A model generated the notes under the pieces. That model made no database searches and was not told where the DNA came from. It worked only from the letters and a program-made list of their open reading frames with translations. A DNA stretch of 64,000 bases, from assembly GCA_910591455.2 (NCBI GenBank), contig OU342816.1, positions 11,474,638 through 11,538,637 of the forward strand, given 5' to 3'. The translations under genes and the position numbers were made by a program. Below, one piece after another: positions 1-17,900 of this stretch (its first letter is position 1; every line of letters begins with the position of its first letter). This DNA is from Pholis gunnellus (lineage: Eukaryota > Chordata > Actinopteri > Perciformes > Pholidae).

Positions 1-3000
1 CCTTGGACCTCAGTGCAATTATGCCTCTCCCACTACACCACAGTGAATCTTCCTCACTTTACTCTACTGTGCAGCCCGTTTATTACGCTCACTTCTGCCT
101 CTAATGGGTGAAATGTGTGTGCTCCCCTCTCGAGGCTTACTGTCCTCACTGTGCGGCCTAATGCCCTGAATTTCTCATACATGCCAATCAGTCTGCAGCT
201 CCTGCGTGGAAACGCTGACGGCTGTGAGAGCCACCGCTGCTCATTGTTTACTCTTCCAATCTACTCAACCAGATTTTGAAATACCGATAGACAAGCTTCA
301 CTGAAAAGCTCAACTGCATCTAGAAGGACTCCCGCTGTGGTGACCTCATTCCAGGCTTTGACCAGAGTAATCTATGCTTTGAATGCCTCGGCCTGCACAC
401 GCTCAGCCGGGTGAAGAAGTGGAAAACCAAGTCTGTTCAGTGGGATTCGCTGCCCGAGGCAAACTACAATGGGATCCCTTAATGCAGGGCTGTTGCCTGA
501 GAGAGCTCTTTGCCAGTGAAGGGAAGGCGGGTGTGGCAGCGAGTCTAAAAGGTTGTGCGAGCCCAGTGAAGGTGTTTGAGAGCATCCCAGCCTTTGGACT
601 GTCGCAGAGGTCCTCGGCCTGCAGAGGTGACTCAGCTGTTGGCTACGGTGCTGCAGACTTCACCATTGGTTTGGTCCTTCACTGTCTCAGGCAAGCAGAA
701 CTATGGGAGAGGTGTTAATATTTCATCTGTAGACCAACTTTCTCCTTAGAGAGAGGAACAGTAACCCAGCATGGGCTCCCTGATGCTCCCTGTCAGATTC
801 TTTTGAACAGCAATAACTAACCTGCAATGCAGGTAAATATTTGAGAGCTGGTGTGTTGTTTTCCTCAAGCAACCTGCCTCTCTTCTTATTGCCTGCTGCA
901 GTCCAGGTCTACCCTGCAGTTTCTTCTCTTGTCATTAGGGATTAAAGAAGAAAAATTACTTCTTTTAGTCAGATGGAGAAAAAAAAGACTCATATTGTAA
1001 GACTTAACTTCATTCTGTTTGAAGCAGTCGTTCATGCTGTAGGTCGATCAAGTGCCTCACCTTGACCTTAGCTCAGCGTGTATTTATAACTGTGCATAAT
1101 GCAGCGAGAGGGGACACTGTGTTGCATTATAATTCAAGCTTTGGTCAGACCAAGTTGTTTATAACTTTCAGATTCTAGGATCTTGGTACGACTTCACTTC
1201 CTGAGCCTGGCGGGTTAAATATTGCTCTCAGTGTCCACCTCTACCAGACAATAGATTCACCAAAGAACACTTTTCATATTAAACAGAAATGAAAATGAAA
1301 CGTAAGAGACATTGGCAGTGTTTCAGGGTTCATTTTATTACCTCTTTCATTGCTGCAGTCAGTTTAGTCATATCTTTCATTTCACATTAGTTCTGCTACA
1401 AACCAGGAAGTACTGAGTGCCAGACCACAGGACCGAGCATTGAATCGTCTGTTTATCAGAGAGTGTGTTACCCTCACATTGTATTTGCCATTTCATCTCT
1501 TGTGTATTGTCGACGTTGCTGTTCAACTTCACAAAAACCCTCAGGATCCAGCATTGTTGGTACATGGAGGCCACGGTTTTCCTCTTATAATTCCTCCCAG
1601 ACACCTTGCAGTTCAGACAATCCGTGGCATCCTGCCTGTATAAGCAGCTGAATAATAATATGTATCTGTAACAACGTAACAATGCTGGAAGTGTTTATAT
1701 GCTGTAGCAGCTCAGCATGATTTGTCTCATCAAACTACTGTCAGTTCAGTCAGGTCTAACAGCCGCATGACTCTGTCATTGTTCGTCCTAAGACAGTCAT
1801 TGTTCTTCATCAGTTCAATCCCCACATAGACAGTTAATCGGAACTTCGTGACGTCAGCGTACAGAACAGAAGTGGAAGATATAGCGATCAAATAAAAGCT
1901 GATTTAAACGTTTTACACAGGAAATCTGAAAAATATGTTCTAGGCTTGCCTATAGGACGGTCCTCAGGTGGCATTATTTGTCTCCATCATGTCCCCTCAT
2001 GCTGGGGATCAGGAGGACGATTTACGGACCTGATGTCCCTCAGGAGCGTACCCCTGCCCCCTGCCCCCCCCTCTCTCCCCTGCCCTCTTAAACGTTGTTT
2101 GGGTTTGTTTTGAGTAAATCCATTTTCAACCTTCACATTCAGAACCGACTGCTGTCATCTGGGCCTCCTGTCAGCCTTAGAACCTGCAGCGCATTATTTG
2201 ACAAGGTAACTCCTCCATATTACTTTCCACATAATGTATCTCTGCATTGGCTTTGAAGCTCAATTTGATCTCCTAATTTTGACTATTCCAACTGCAAAAC
2301 GCACAGAAATATATGATTTCAGACGCATCATGACTCTCTGTACTGAAATATCATTGGGGGGGTATATTACTTTTTGATGTTACTGATGTGTTTGTTATCT
2401 TCCACAAGAGCACCTCTTATCTTTTTTCAAATAGGCCGTCTCTGAAATGGCAGCGCAGGGACGCATGCCACAAAGGGTTGTGATGACTGTCAAACTGCAT
2501 GTATGAGCTCACATTCTTTACAATCGCCAATAATATGCCTTCATCACCATTGTAGACATTACCGCATGGCTCTGTGAGAAAAAAAAACTAAAAGAAATAA
2601 CCCACATGGCACTGCTTACAGTTAGACACTCATTGCTGCACTGCAGTCTTGGCCCAGCTCTCCTTGGAGCGGGTCAGAGGCCCAGTGTGTCTGAACGAAG
2701 GACTGGGACTTTCCTTCAGCCAAACCCTTTCCCTTTAATCACCAGAACTAAGCCGCACTGCTTCATTTATGCATGACGAGACTGGAAATGGATGAAATGT
2801 TTCCACTCCATAAGAGGAAGATGATCCAAGGCTAGCAGAGGTTTTTTTCTTTTTTGGATGGGGGGAATAAAGGCTGAGCATTAGGCATAATAAATATGCC
2901 TGAGGCTTATTAATCCGACTTGTTAAAAGGTATCAAGAGGATGTCTACGGTTCATCACCATATGGCACATTACTGCAATGTGGCAGCATGTCTTCTCCTC

Positions 3001-3582
3001 CAGCACAGTGAAATACAGCAGTTTGATACTTACATAAAGTAAATGCATTATCACACCTGACTCGCCCACTTGTAAACGTAATAACCGTGAGATAAACTGC
3101 ACTGGATGGCACCTCACTCTTTTAATGCCTGTCTCTTTAGCTCTCGCTGGACTCATAACACTTCCCTGCACTATTAACACAATTGCTCCCAACAATTTAA
3201 CCCCAATCATATTTTTTTTTTTTTTTACACAAACTGTCAGATGTATCTCTACAGATTAACTGTATTTTGTTTATGTTATTATGTTGTGCAATTTATGTCA
3301 CCACTGTGGAATAAATTGTTGATTCGATGTGAATCTGTGATATGGTTGATACAATCTAAAAGTGAATTCACCATCACACACAGCTCGTATGTTCTTTTTG
3401 AAACTCAACTGGCCAAAACTCAAACTCTGTTCGTGGTTGGTTTGGGGTTTGCAGGTTGTTTACTGTGGTAAAGTTTACATGTATTTATAATACATAAATG
3501 CGAAGGTCTGCACATACTCTTTTTCATTCCACGCTCCTTCATGGCACATGCATCCAGACTCACTTCCATCTCTACCCTCCAG
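1..3582 (+). other. pak3: pak3 intron (5' part of window), no exon recognised
   Basis: This stretch lies upstream of the first recognised pak3 exon and reads as one long intron continuing off the left edge. I looked for the exons that precede the acidic linker in PAK3 (the CRIB/autoinhibitory segment and the following linker) and found no matching reading frame. The open frames present are short, lack splice context and resemble no family I know. A T-run lies near 3,211-3,226. No RNA gene or complete repeat was recognised. Confidence 0.6.
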
Positions 3583-7905
<4,323 letters not shown>

Positions 7906-8051
7906 TGTGTGCCCTCTGTCCCCACCCGAGGCTGGAGCCCTGCCTGTGATGTGTGCGTTCGTGGGGGGGGGGCAGGGGCTTGGGTGTTTGGCTGGTGGGT
8001 GACGTGACAGTGGCAGCACAAGGAGTGTGGGGGGGGGAGGGAGGGGATAGA

Positions 8052-8072
8052 GGGGGGGGGGGGGGGGGGGGG
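8052..8072 (+). repeat. poly-G run in pak3 3' UTR
   Basis: An uninterrupted G tract of about 21 bases, preceded by shorter G runs from 7963. It lies in the 3' UTR, so its length can vary without coding effect. It could form a G-quadruplex in the mRNA, and its exact length may be unreliable in assembly. Confidence 0.8.
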
Positions 8073-8235
8073 TTTGTGTGACTTACCGTGACTGCACAAG
8101 GACAAAAGACCCCCAGGCCTCATACGTAGGACGGACATCTGGCCTTGCAGCCTCTCGGCCCATGCTGCTGAAAAAGACCTTGCCTCCTTGTTTACTTCTC
8201 CAGCACTCTGTACATGTAGAGCAGTCCATCACAAG

Positions 8236-8282
8236 TGTGTGTGTGCGTGTGCGTGTGTGTGTGTATGTGCGTGCGTGTGTAC
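8236..8282 (+). repeat. GT/GC-alternating microsatellite in pak3 3' UTR
   Basis: Imperfect (GT)n tract with interspersed CG and TA steps. It generates only spurious Cys-Val or Thr-His reading frames on the two strands. Confidence 0.8.
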
Positions 8283-11269
8283 CAACTGTGCACATCTCTT
8301 TGTGTCATACGTCTTGTTCGGCAGCAGTCGCTCCCCAAACCAAGACACATTTTCAAGAGGAAACTTCAGGAGAGAAGAGGAGCAACTGTCAAAATGAAAG
8401 AGCCTGAGACTCCTTCCCTGCCCAGCTTTAGGCTGGGTTTTCTTTCCTCTAGTTCCTCCGTGGAGCACAATCAGGCCACACTTGCACCTGAAGTGGCTGA
8501 TGTGAGAGAGTGACTCTGGACCCAACCTTTGCCTGCATGACTATGGCTCTGTGGAGAAACAGCGCTACTCCTCTGCAGATTGTCACATCTCAAGGTGGCA
8601 TATTTATGTGTACGTGTGTGATTGTGTGTAAGGGGGGTGCAGCTACAGGGGAATACGTCAGGAATCATTTCACATGACTTATGCCAGCTTTAAACATCCT
8701 TCATCAATCCGCTTCATATCGGCGCAGAGAGACGAGTCCCGTATTTCATTACAGGCAGTCTCTGTCGTAGAGTCACTGGAGTTCAGGTTACCCTCAATTA
8801 ATTTGCTTATTTTCTCTTAAAAACTGGCTGCATTTTATCAGATTTACTGTTCTGATTATTCAAAGAAATATTGAAACACTGTTGGTGCACAATTTGCCAA
8901 CACAAAGGATTAAATTAACCAGAACATGTGACTCGATTGTAGATTAAACGTGCAAATATTGAATTATACATACTGCACATACCTTCATATCAATTTAATG
9001 AGGAAAGTGTTGTAGTTAAAGACACCTTGACATGGAGATGATCTGTCCCACATTTAAATGCAACATTTTGTCCTGAACACACTTCTTATTCCATGTGGCA
9101 GGAAATTCATCTGCAACTTCAACAGATAATTCTGACATGTTTGCACACCGTACATAAACTGTAGCATTCATTGTGTACAAGCATCTCAAATAGGATTCTC
9201 CGTAGACAGACAGTATGTGTGGCTTTCTGTACGCGGCTTCTATCCATCTTAACTGATTCTTGTTATTACATCTGACAATTAGGTATGAAATACAAAGAAA
9301 GACAAATACGAGATCAGACACTAAATATAAATGTTTTCACTTGAATATCTGTATTTAGCGATGGATCGTCCTTTTCAAGGAGCTTGCACAAAGTGGACCA
9401 ACATCTCAGCCTTTTCAAATATTTTGTTTTTCTACTGCAGTGGCAAAGTAGAAGGTTTAAATGTTTATTTACCTGCAGTGAGTTGATGGTGTAGTGTGTC
9501 ACACATTGTCCCCACACATCCCTGTAACCTCAAACCTGAAGCAGGAAAGATGCTCATTGACAAAAACAACATAAAATATATACAAAACATAAAATACGCT
9601 GAATATATATCTATATCTATATCATTTAATCAGTTATTTGTGGCAACTTAAAATAACTTCAAAGTATGAACAGAAATGTAAAACGTAGATAATTTAAAGT
9701 AATTCTCCAATCTTTTCTCTCCAGAAGCCCATAATGCATGAAGTCTTGTGGTCTTACCATCTTACAATTGCAGAACACATTATGCGACTGTGACTTTACA
9801 CGTTTGGATCGAATACCAACAAAATTGCCGGGAACCAACTGTCCTCCTCGCCCACCTGCCCCCTCCCCCGTCTGATCCTTTTGTATTTAAGCTGCTGCTC
9901 ATTCAGGCTTCAGTGTCCTTTCGTCCTTTAATGGTGCTTCATGTGTCTTCTGTCATACGATCTGTACGTTTTGTCGTGACTCTTAGGAACGCGTGGCAGA
10001 TCAGAGAGGGGGGGGAATGTTATCCACTGAGCGAAGTAGTGGAGTGGTTGCCATTTTATGATTGTACCTTGTCCTAATGAGCACTGGAAGCAGGAAACCC
10101 GTAGTAGAGGTTCATATTGTTTGCCAACATTCCTTCCATACCTGATTATCTGATTCCTGTACAGAGGTCATCTACTTTGTGTTGGTATTTGGTAGCTTCG
10201 TCAGGCAATTCCCATGTAGCGTCCCTCGCTGTGTGAGTGTGTGTGTTTGTGTGTGTGTTAGGGAGGCTACCTCAATCTGCACTAGAAGACGCCTCACTCG
10301 TATTCCACTTTGAGGTGCAGGGTAGCTGCTTAGTCATATTGTACCTCCATGTACAGCAACTGTACAGAAGATGAAGGGGGGGGGGATGTTAGACAGGAGG
10401 ATGCAACAGAATCCATGCATGTAAAACAAAACTATACACTGTAACTCATCTTCAAATAGGTTAAGATTGTTAGGATATGTATGTATGTATGTAAATATGA
10501 TGGGAACCGCACCCCTCCCCCCCCTTTTTTTTTCCAGAATTATGTAACTTAAAATGACAATATTCAGGTTGCTCTATGGTATGTATCAATATATGTTTTG
10601 CACCCTGAAAAATCAAAAAAAAGAGAAAAAACGAACACAACACTCCTGGATCCGGCTCTCCTGCCTGGGCTTTATCGGAAAAACTCCTTCATCTGGACAG
10701 AGGGCCGATGAATGCGGCACTCTGTGTGCGGGCCCACACAGTCTGTCCCGAGTACCACTGCTGAGTGCTAGTACACGTATGTGTGTGTGCGGCCCGACGG
10801 TAAGCTCCGCTGGCCCCTGGGACCCCCCCCATGTACAGGTCTGAACTATGAGCACAAAGGTGAATTTCGGGACAAGAGACACTGCTGACGTGCCCCTTTT
10901 TCTGTGGTTGCTCCTGTACATTCCTTTCTTCTGAATGTGTAAACCTGTACATGTGGCGTGAAAATTCCTCTATTAATGTGTATCAAGAGAATGGAACAAA
11001 GACAAAAGATGTTACTTTTTAAATTATTATCATTATTATTATTACTAATTATTATTGTCTAGCTTTGTAAAACTGCTGATCCATCCGGCATACCTCAGCA
11101 GGCCTTTTCCCCCATCTTTGAAAAAGGACAAACGAGTGACGGGGAAATGAGGTTTTGGATAAACTATTTTTAATTGTGGTTGAAGCAATAGACTTTTTGA
11201 ACTTTGAATTGTGCATGGCTGTGTCTTGAGTGTAAAAAACAAAATATTGCAGTTTGGGAACTGGACTGA

Positions 11270-11275
11270 AATAAA
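11270..11275 (+). terminator. pak3: pak3 polyadenylation signal AATAAA
   Basis: Canonical hexamer about 3.4 kb after the pak3 stop. The convergent calpain copy A ends (stop codon) only about 660 bases further on, so the 3' ends of the two transcripts are close or overlapping. Confidence 0.6.
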
Positions 11276-11295
11276 AAGAGGAAGAAAACCAGAGT

Positions 11296-11937
11296 TGTGT
11301 TCATGCTATTGTGATTGGTAGGTTGAACTTCTTTCAATCATTTATGCCATTCAGTGTTTTGCATTTTTTTTATAATCATGAGAATCAAACATGATGTAAA
11401 CTAATGGAAGAAAGGAGCAGAAGGTGCATTACAGAAATAGATGATACATTATGTCTTGTACAAGTTTTTATGCATAAAGGTGAACATAGAGAACAAAATT
11501 AAACATGTTAAGACTTGAATGACATATTGCTGCCATATCACTCACAGTATCTATTGTGTAACATAAAAAAGGAATGATATCTTTGAACCCAACTTACAAA
11601 ACATCAATATAAAAATACGTTACACGTTACACAATGATTTAAAAAGTAAAAAGAGAATTTAAAAGATTAAACATTTGGATCAAAATGACAGGAATTGACA
11701 TTCAGTCCGTCTCAAACTGCCCTGCTCACCTGTCAACTTTGCAAACAATTCACTAACGTGCAAATGATAGTGTAAAATCAGGCACAACCATGGACATCAA
11801 ACAGCAGAAAGCGAGTTAAACCACAACTGTTCTCAGTGCTTCGATGAAGGCACATGCCAAGTAAGTTTCACAAGACGTTCACCACATAGTTCACCACTTA
11901 AAAAACGATTTGGGCCTCGCTCAGGTCAGTGATGAGA
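11296..11937 (-). other. capn6: Calpain copy A 3' UTR / convergent intergenic region
   Basis: This runs from the copy A stop toward the pak3 poly(A) signal. On the minus strand I find only weak hexamer variants (CATAAA and TATAAA forms near 11,370 and 11,470), so the calpain mRNA end is unresolved. The sequence repeats nearly unchanged at 22,505-23,142 for copy B. Confidence 0.5.
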
Positions 11938-14900
11938 TCACATAGCGGTCAGCTGAGTGGCCGTGACAATCCGCACACTGATGTTACCAGGCATCTCGTC
12001 AGCCATCTGCCGTCCTCGCTTCCTCAGCTGAAGCTTCTGAGGCTCGGAGGTGTCCTTCACCGACCCGGTCAGCACCACTTGGCCCATGAACTCGTCCTTC
12101 ACTCCGTTGCTGTTCCACACCTGACGAAGATCAATCGAGTAATTAAATGTACGATTCACCGTCGGAGATCATAAAAAGGACAACAGATCATCTGCAGGGC
12201 TTTGACGGAGTGGTTGGTGACTCTGATTTGATTATGTTGAGCGATAACGTCATCAAGCAAAGATCATGTCCTGTGCTTTCAATTACTGCCGATTATAAGC
12301 TGCCACTATGTCAGTTGATCAATGTCAGCTTTTCTGGTTTATGGACTCAGTCAGTTAATTTTCTCATTATTATTAGTTATTGTGAGCACCGAACATATAT
12401 TAGAAAATAAAATAAATGTGAAAAAATGCATGAAAAAATGTAAATAAACTGGTTCTCTTATTAGTAATTAAATTTTGAATTTATTTTTTCATGAAAGACT
12501 TTCCACAACATTGAAACTAATACTGTGGAGCTAATAATATCCAAGCACTAGTTTTATTAAAAAAGGTGTTTGTTTGCACAAGACCTGCAAAAGCACATTG
12601 TATCTTATTTTTCAATACGAAAACACTCAAATCTGACTTTAACAAGTATATTAGGGGCTGCTTAACAAGTTACTTGTTTTTTTTATTATTATAAATAAAT
12701 TAAAGGGTTATGTTTCTCAAACATTCTCCAACACTTTGCTCCCAAAACCATTTAAAAACATATTCGATCACTGAATAATGCCTCGTCTTTGAGCTTAAAA
12801 CAAAACTGCTTTTCTGAGTCTGAAGTTGACATTTTCAAGATTCATGGTTTCCACAGGACAGTGACCCACCATGCATTTCTACCACCAGTCACTGAGATTA
12901 ATTACAGTCATAAGGATGAGAGGGATGCCATCTTACCTCCACAGTTATGGGCTTTCTGAGCTTCTTCCTGTAGAAAATGCCGCTGGTTGTAAACTCTGGT
13001 TGCAGGGTGTCCTTCTTGATGGTGGATCGTACCGACCGGCCCTCACAGGATATAATGACATACGGGTCTGCACCTGCATGAGAAAATGTAAAGATCTATT
13101 TCAGCAAACCATATCGGTGGGCTCATCACACTTATTAGTAGATTTGGGGTGAAAGTCCTCTAACCTCCTGTACGGTCCTGGTTCTGCAGATCCTCAGCTC
13201 CGTGGACGTAGACGTGAGTCACAGCTTGTGGGTATCCAAGGAATGAACTCCAGCATTTTACCTGTGGCTTATCCTCCGTCAGATCCCTGCAAGAGAAGAG
13301 GAGAATTTAAGGACCAGGAGAGGATCTATATCTTTGTACTCTCACCTCGATCTTGCAATCATCAATTTGGACACTTTTCCAGTTTTCAATAGCGATACCT
13401 GGGTTTTATTATCAGCCGATACCAAGTCCCGTTCAGATACCAGTGTTTGATTAATAAGATACACGCCTCACTGTGGAAGAGACTGGCAACACCAGACTTG
13501 ACCTAAACACTGCTTTCCTATCTTTGTAAAACAAAAGCTAACAAATAAATACATAGATATGAATTCATTGAGTTGCAATTATAAAATTTGTTGAAAAAGA
13601 TCTCCAAAAAAACTAAAATAATAAAAATTCCAGGACCGTATTTATATAGTATGAAACTGAATCGAATGGAGCGGTGCCATTGACACCGATAACCAAGCTA
13701 TTTGAGTCAGTATCGGCCAGAAATCGGTGCATCCCTAGAGCCAATATGATTTGGTGTTAAAGTCTGCCAACAAGAACTTCAGCAACAAAATCCTTGGCCA
13801 AGAAAAGCAGTGGGATTGGAATGTTACTTTGCAAGGGATTATGGTGAACATAATTGTAATGTCTCTATTCTCCAAAACAGTCACTTTTGAGTGCTTTCTT
13901 TGGATAAAATCCCTCCATTAGTCTCTGAATTGAACAGTGAAAGAACAGCTGTGTTCAGGCTCAGTGTCTCTTAAGACCTGATAATTGTTAGTGAATGTTA
14001 CATTTCTGTCTGACAACATAAAACACAGCCATGCTGCTGATTTACAACTACACACAGCCGCTGGTTCGACACCAGACCTCCACCACAGACGTACCTGCAG
14101 CCTGAGTCCACATCGGTGAATACTCGGAGCATGTAGTCCCCCAGCGTGTAAGGCTTGAAGGTGGTGGGGATGATGACGTAGCGGCCCTCTTCGAGCGTGC
14201 ATCTCATGAACACCGTCCGAGCGTTGATGTAGGCGGACGTCTCCACACACTGCTGGGTCAGGATGTCGTGCATCCGATACTTCCTGTTCAGTTCCACCTG
14301 GAAAAGGTAAAGCATTTAAAAATCACTGAACAGATAATTGCAATTACATGTGCACTCAAGTATCCTGGTTGGGATTGTGTTTTTGCAGTATCCTGGAAAT
14401 GTGTTTGCACACGTTAATACGCCATTTCAACAGAAACCAGGACACTGTGGCTTTAAGCACCTCATTTAGGTTTTAGAACATTTTTTGTTTGCAGAACAAA
14501 GTGGCTCAGATGTTGAAAAATTAAGACACAAGTGATGATCGGAAAATTCAATTTGGTTTCAATAATGTAAGAAGGAATATGAAAAACTGCTACATGCCAA
14601 CATTATATACCAAATCTGAACACTCCCAAAATATACGGTGCAATGTGTGCATGATATGCAATATACAATACTTTACCTATGTCATACAGACATTGAACAC
14701 AGAATGACTGTCAGAAAACACTTTTTTATAAGATTGCTCTTTTGTATTGTTTATACATTTTCTGCTACTTGCTCATTTGCATTATAATTCTGTATTTTTT
14801 TTAAATGGTGTGCTGTGTTCTGTGCATTGTATGTACCTTTGCCGTATTTCGAGGGAAGGCAAAGACACATTTTCACTGAGGTGGTTAATAAAGTCAATCT

Positions 14901-17900
14901 AATCTATACAGATGTAAAATGTAATATTAATGGTTTAAATAGTATCTGAAGGAGTGATAATAAAATGTTTGCTGCCTTCACAGATTCTTCTGCCTCCTGG
15001 TGGTAGAAAACTAAATAAAAAGTGTTTATTCTATGGAGAGAGTAATATAATTATTGCACTGGTAAGCTAAATGGTGTGTCAATTCGGCAAAAAGTTAAAA
15101 ACGGCTTATCCTGCATATTCTTCTTTTTTGGGTAGTTACCAGCCAGCCATAGTTTGACATAATAGTCATAGTCCTCCTCCAGGCTTTCACCGAGTTGCCC
15201 TCAAGATGTCCACTAATACATTTTAATTAAAGTGTGTATTCTGGTTCATAACTGTCAATCTGATGAAAGAAATACCAGACTGAAAGTCCTTCTTCAACCA
15301 CTGATAATCTTCTCAAACAGGGAAACACAAGGTGTTGTGGGTGACAACATAAAAAGCAAAGAATGTGGACACAGTGTCTGGACTCCGTCAGATGAAGGAG
15401 GAGGATACATCACTGGTATGATGACCATAGATGACCAGGGTTAAATTCAGGTTCAGGCTCACAGCAGTGCAACAGGCCGTACGCACACAGCTTGCTTTCT
15501 TAGTCACATGCTCCTTGTGGCATCAGCATTTATTGCTGTCCAGAACTGCCCCTTTGGCAGCACTTCTGTCAGAGTGATAAGAGTGTGTAGTGTGTGTGTG
15601 TGTTTGAATTTAGCCAGGTCTCGAACAAGTATTAAGGAAAATGTGATGTCAGTTTCACTGCATATGGTGACATTACCTCATTTGAATGCGATAATCTAAT
15701 CCCAGTAAGTAGGATAAAATCTAGTTTGGCAAGTTTACATTTGCATGAAAGGACAGCATTGACTTTGCAGTTTAACACTTAGTTAAGACCTCTACTGGAA
15801 CACATGGTCCGATAAACCTAAAAAGTCATGTCTGCCTGTCATTACAATCACATAACTGTTCACTGTTTGCTCAACAAACGAGTAGAAAAGTCAAATGATG
15901 CCAAATTCTTTGACCAAAACCAAAGCCAAACTCTGACAAAACTACCCTGTTTTCCTCCTTAAATAAACTGACCTTTGACTAACGTCTGCGTCCCACACGA
16001 ACACCATTTCCTCTGTAGTGAACTCATCACTGGTCACAAATCCTTAAGATCTTTTAATGTTATATACCCCTGATTTATGATGTCATAAGCAGTTATAGAT
16101 CAGTTATCAAACATTCATGAATAGATTAATAAAGTATGGTGGAAGTATTACCTTGAGGATACTGAAGCCAATGACTAGATTCTCTCCTTGACCATATTTT
16201 CTGTGGCTCTTCATGTCTTTCTGTTGCAAAGCAATCAGAACTTCATCGGCCTCCTTTGTAACATCAAACAAGTACTGCAAAAGAAGAAGAGGTTGAATAT
16301 TAGTTATAATAAATGTGTACATGTGCATGAACACAGGTGATGTGAGGAAACCATTCAGAGCCTGCAGTACCTGTGGGTTCTGCAGGTATGTCAGCTTGTG
16401 GTTAGCGCAGCCACCGCAGCGGTTTAAGAGCGGCTCAGCGTTTTTGGTCCAGCTCCCAAAGTGCACAACCTCATTCCAATTCTTATGGACAGTGATCAGA
16501 GAGGTATTGATGAGACGGCAAACATCTGCATTTGTAAATAACTTGCACCAGTCTGTGAATTCCATCCTGTCAAAATGAACACAAAATGTATTATTACACT
16601 CTGAAAGAGGAGATAAACTCAACAGGTTGACCGTTGTGATTAAAGGAACTTAAAATCGCTCACCAAAACTCCCCATCGTCCTCGACTGTGATGCCAAGAT
16701 TGTCCCTCTCCAGATCACCAACCTTTGACCATTCCTCAGAGCTGACAAACAGCAAGCAAAGCAATTGAAGATGATTAATGCACTTATGAATTACTGCTAG
16801 ATACGTTTTAGATCCATCTTTTGAGTCATAAAATACAGCTTTTGCTTTTTCACAAAGAATTGGTCTTCAAGTCCTCAACATCTCACAACAGAAGAGAAGG
16901 TTGACCATTATCAACTTCTCTGCTGTCCCTCCATATGCACTGTCCTTGTTTTCAACAAAATATGGCAAATTAACATCTTAATCATGATACACAACCCTTG
17001 TGAGCAGGAGTGTATGGTTTGCACAGCCCTCACTTCCTGCTCTTCATCTGGTTAGAACTACAACAGTCTAAGAAATGGTCTTAAAGCACTCCTCACCTGT
17101 CACTCCAGGCTCCGTTCCACTCAGTCTTGCCCCAGGGGTTCCTCATGCGGATCAGAGGAATGGTTTCGTTCTTGAAGTAGGCCAGCAGTCCGTGACCCAT
17201 GCGCACTTTCTTCACTGCAGTTACTGAGTATGCATGGCCTTTCACCAGGCCGTTTGCCATTCGGGCTTCAATCTCATGACGCTGTGCCTGATGAAATTAT
17301 TAAGACAACTGGTCAGTATCTCTGAAGTATAGAGACAAAGAATTAAAACGTGCAGGAAGAGCACAGACCGTAATTGAGCAGCTTATCAGTCCTCCACGGT
17401 CGTAGGTCTTTAGCAGATCCTCAAACAGCTGGTCTTGTTTTTTCTGGTCCTTATAGTAAGCATCTTTCTCCAGGTCGATGGCTTCCGCCACAGCGCCACT
17501 GAAATCCACCACAGCATCTCCGGTGTTTCCCCCCTCCAAGGCCTCATAGCAGCCAGTAAGCCTGGATGTGAAAGGTGCAAGGTAAACCCAAGTTAAGTAA
17601 GAAGTTTGATGTGTTACAGAAACATGAAAATATATGCAGTTCACCACACTCTCTCACACACACACACACACACAAATCAGGGCCAGTTGCATAACATGTG
17701 TTTAAGACTAATTTTGGCCTGAGAGTGGTCTTAGATTGTCAGGTTAGAAAAGTCAAATTGATTAAACCCTTTCTGTTGCATGAATATTAAGACAGACTTA
17801 ATTTGAGGTAGGACAGAGAGCCACCTCTCCCCTGGCTAAGACTGAAGTGAGAGCCTTGTTGCTATTGTAACAACGCTAACGCCAACTGACTCAATGTTAA

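Larger units (their letters stand above)
7906..11295 (+). other. pak3: pak3 3' UTR
   Basis: From the stop codon to just past an AATAAA at 11270-11275 there is no convincing coding frame. The stretch contains a G homopolymer (8052-8072), a GT tract (about 8236-8280), further G runs and T-rich blocks, as is common in long neuronal 3' UTRs. The last about 120 bases are duplicated at 22,375-22,500 between the calpain genes, which fixes the left breakpoint of the tandem duplication. The polyadenylation site is inferred from the hexamer, the loss of any later good plus-strand hexamer, and the start of the convergent calpain 3' region. Confidence 0.7.

Noticed and set aside
383..718. 111-codon plus-strand frame at the left edge
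   Set aside because: No homology recognised, no splice or promoter context, and it lies in the intron before the first pak3 exon seen here; codon content looks random.
8229..8525. His-Thr and Val-Cys rich frames in the pak3 3' UTR
   Set aside because: They are translations of the GT microsatellite on both strands and continue into non-coding UTR.
11929..12174. Plus-strand frames duplicated at 11,929 and 23,134
   Set aside because: They are antisense to the last calpain exon; their conservation is explained by the duplication and the real gene on the other strand.
15232..15444. 70-codon plus-strand frame conserved at 26,238
   Set aside because: Both copies keep it open, but it lies in a calpain intron in antisense, has no recognised domain or splice sites, and the overall 97-99% identity of the units makes a shared open frame uninformative.
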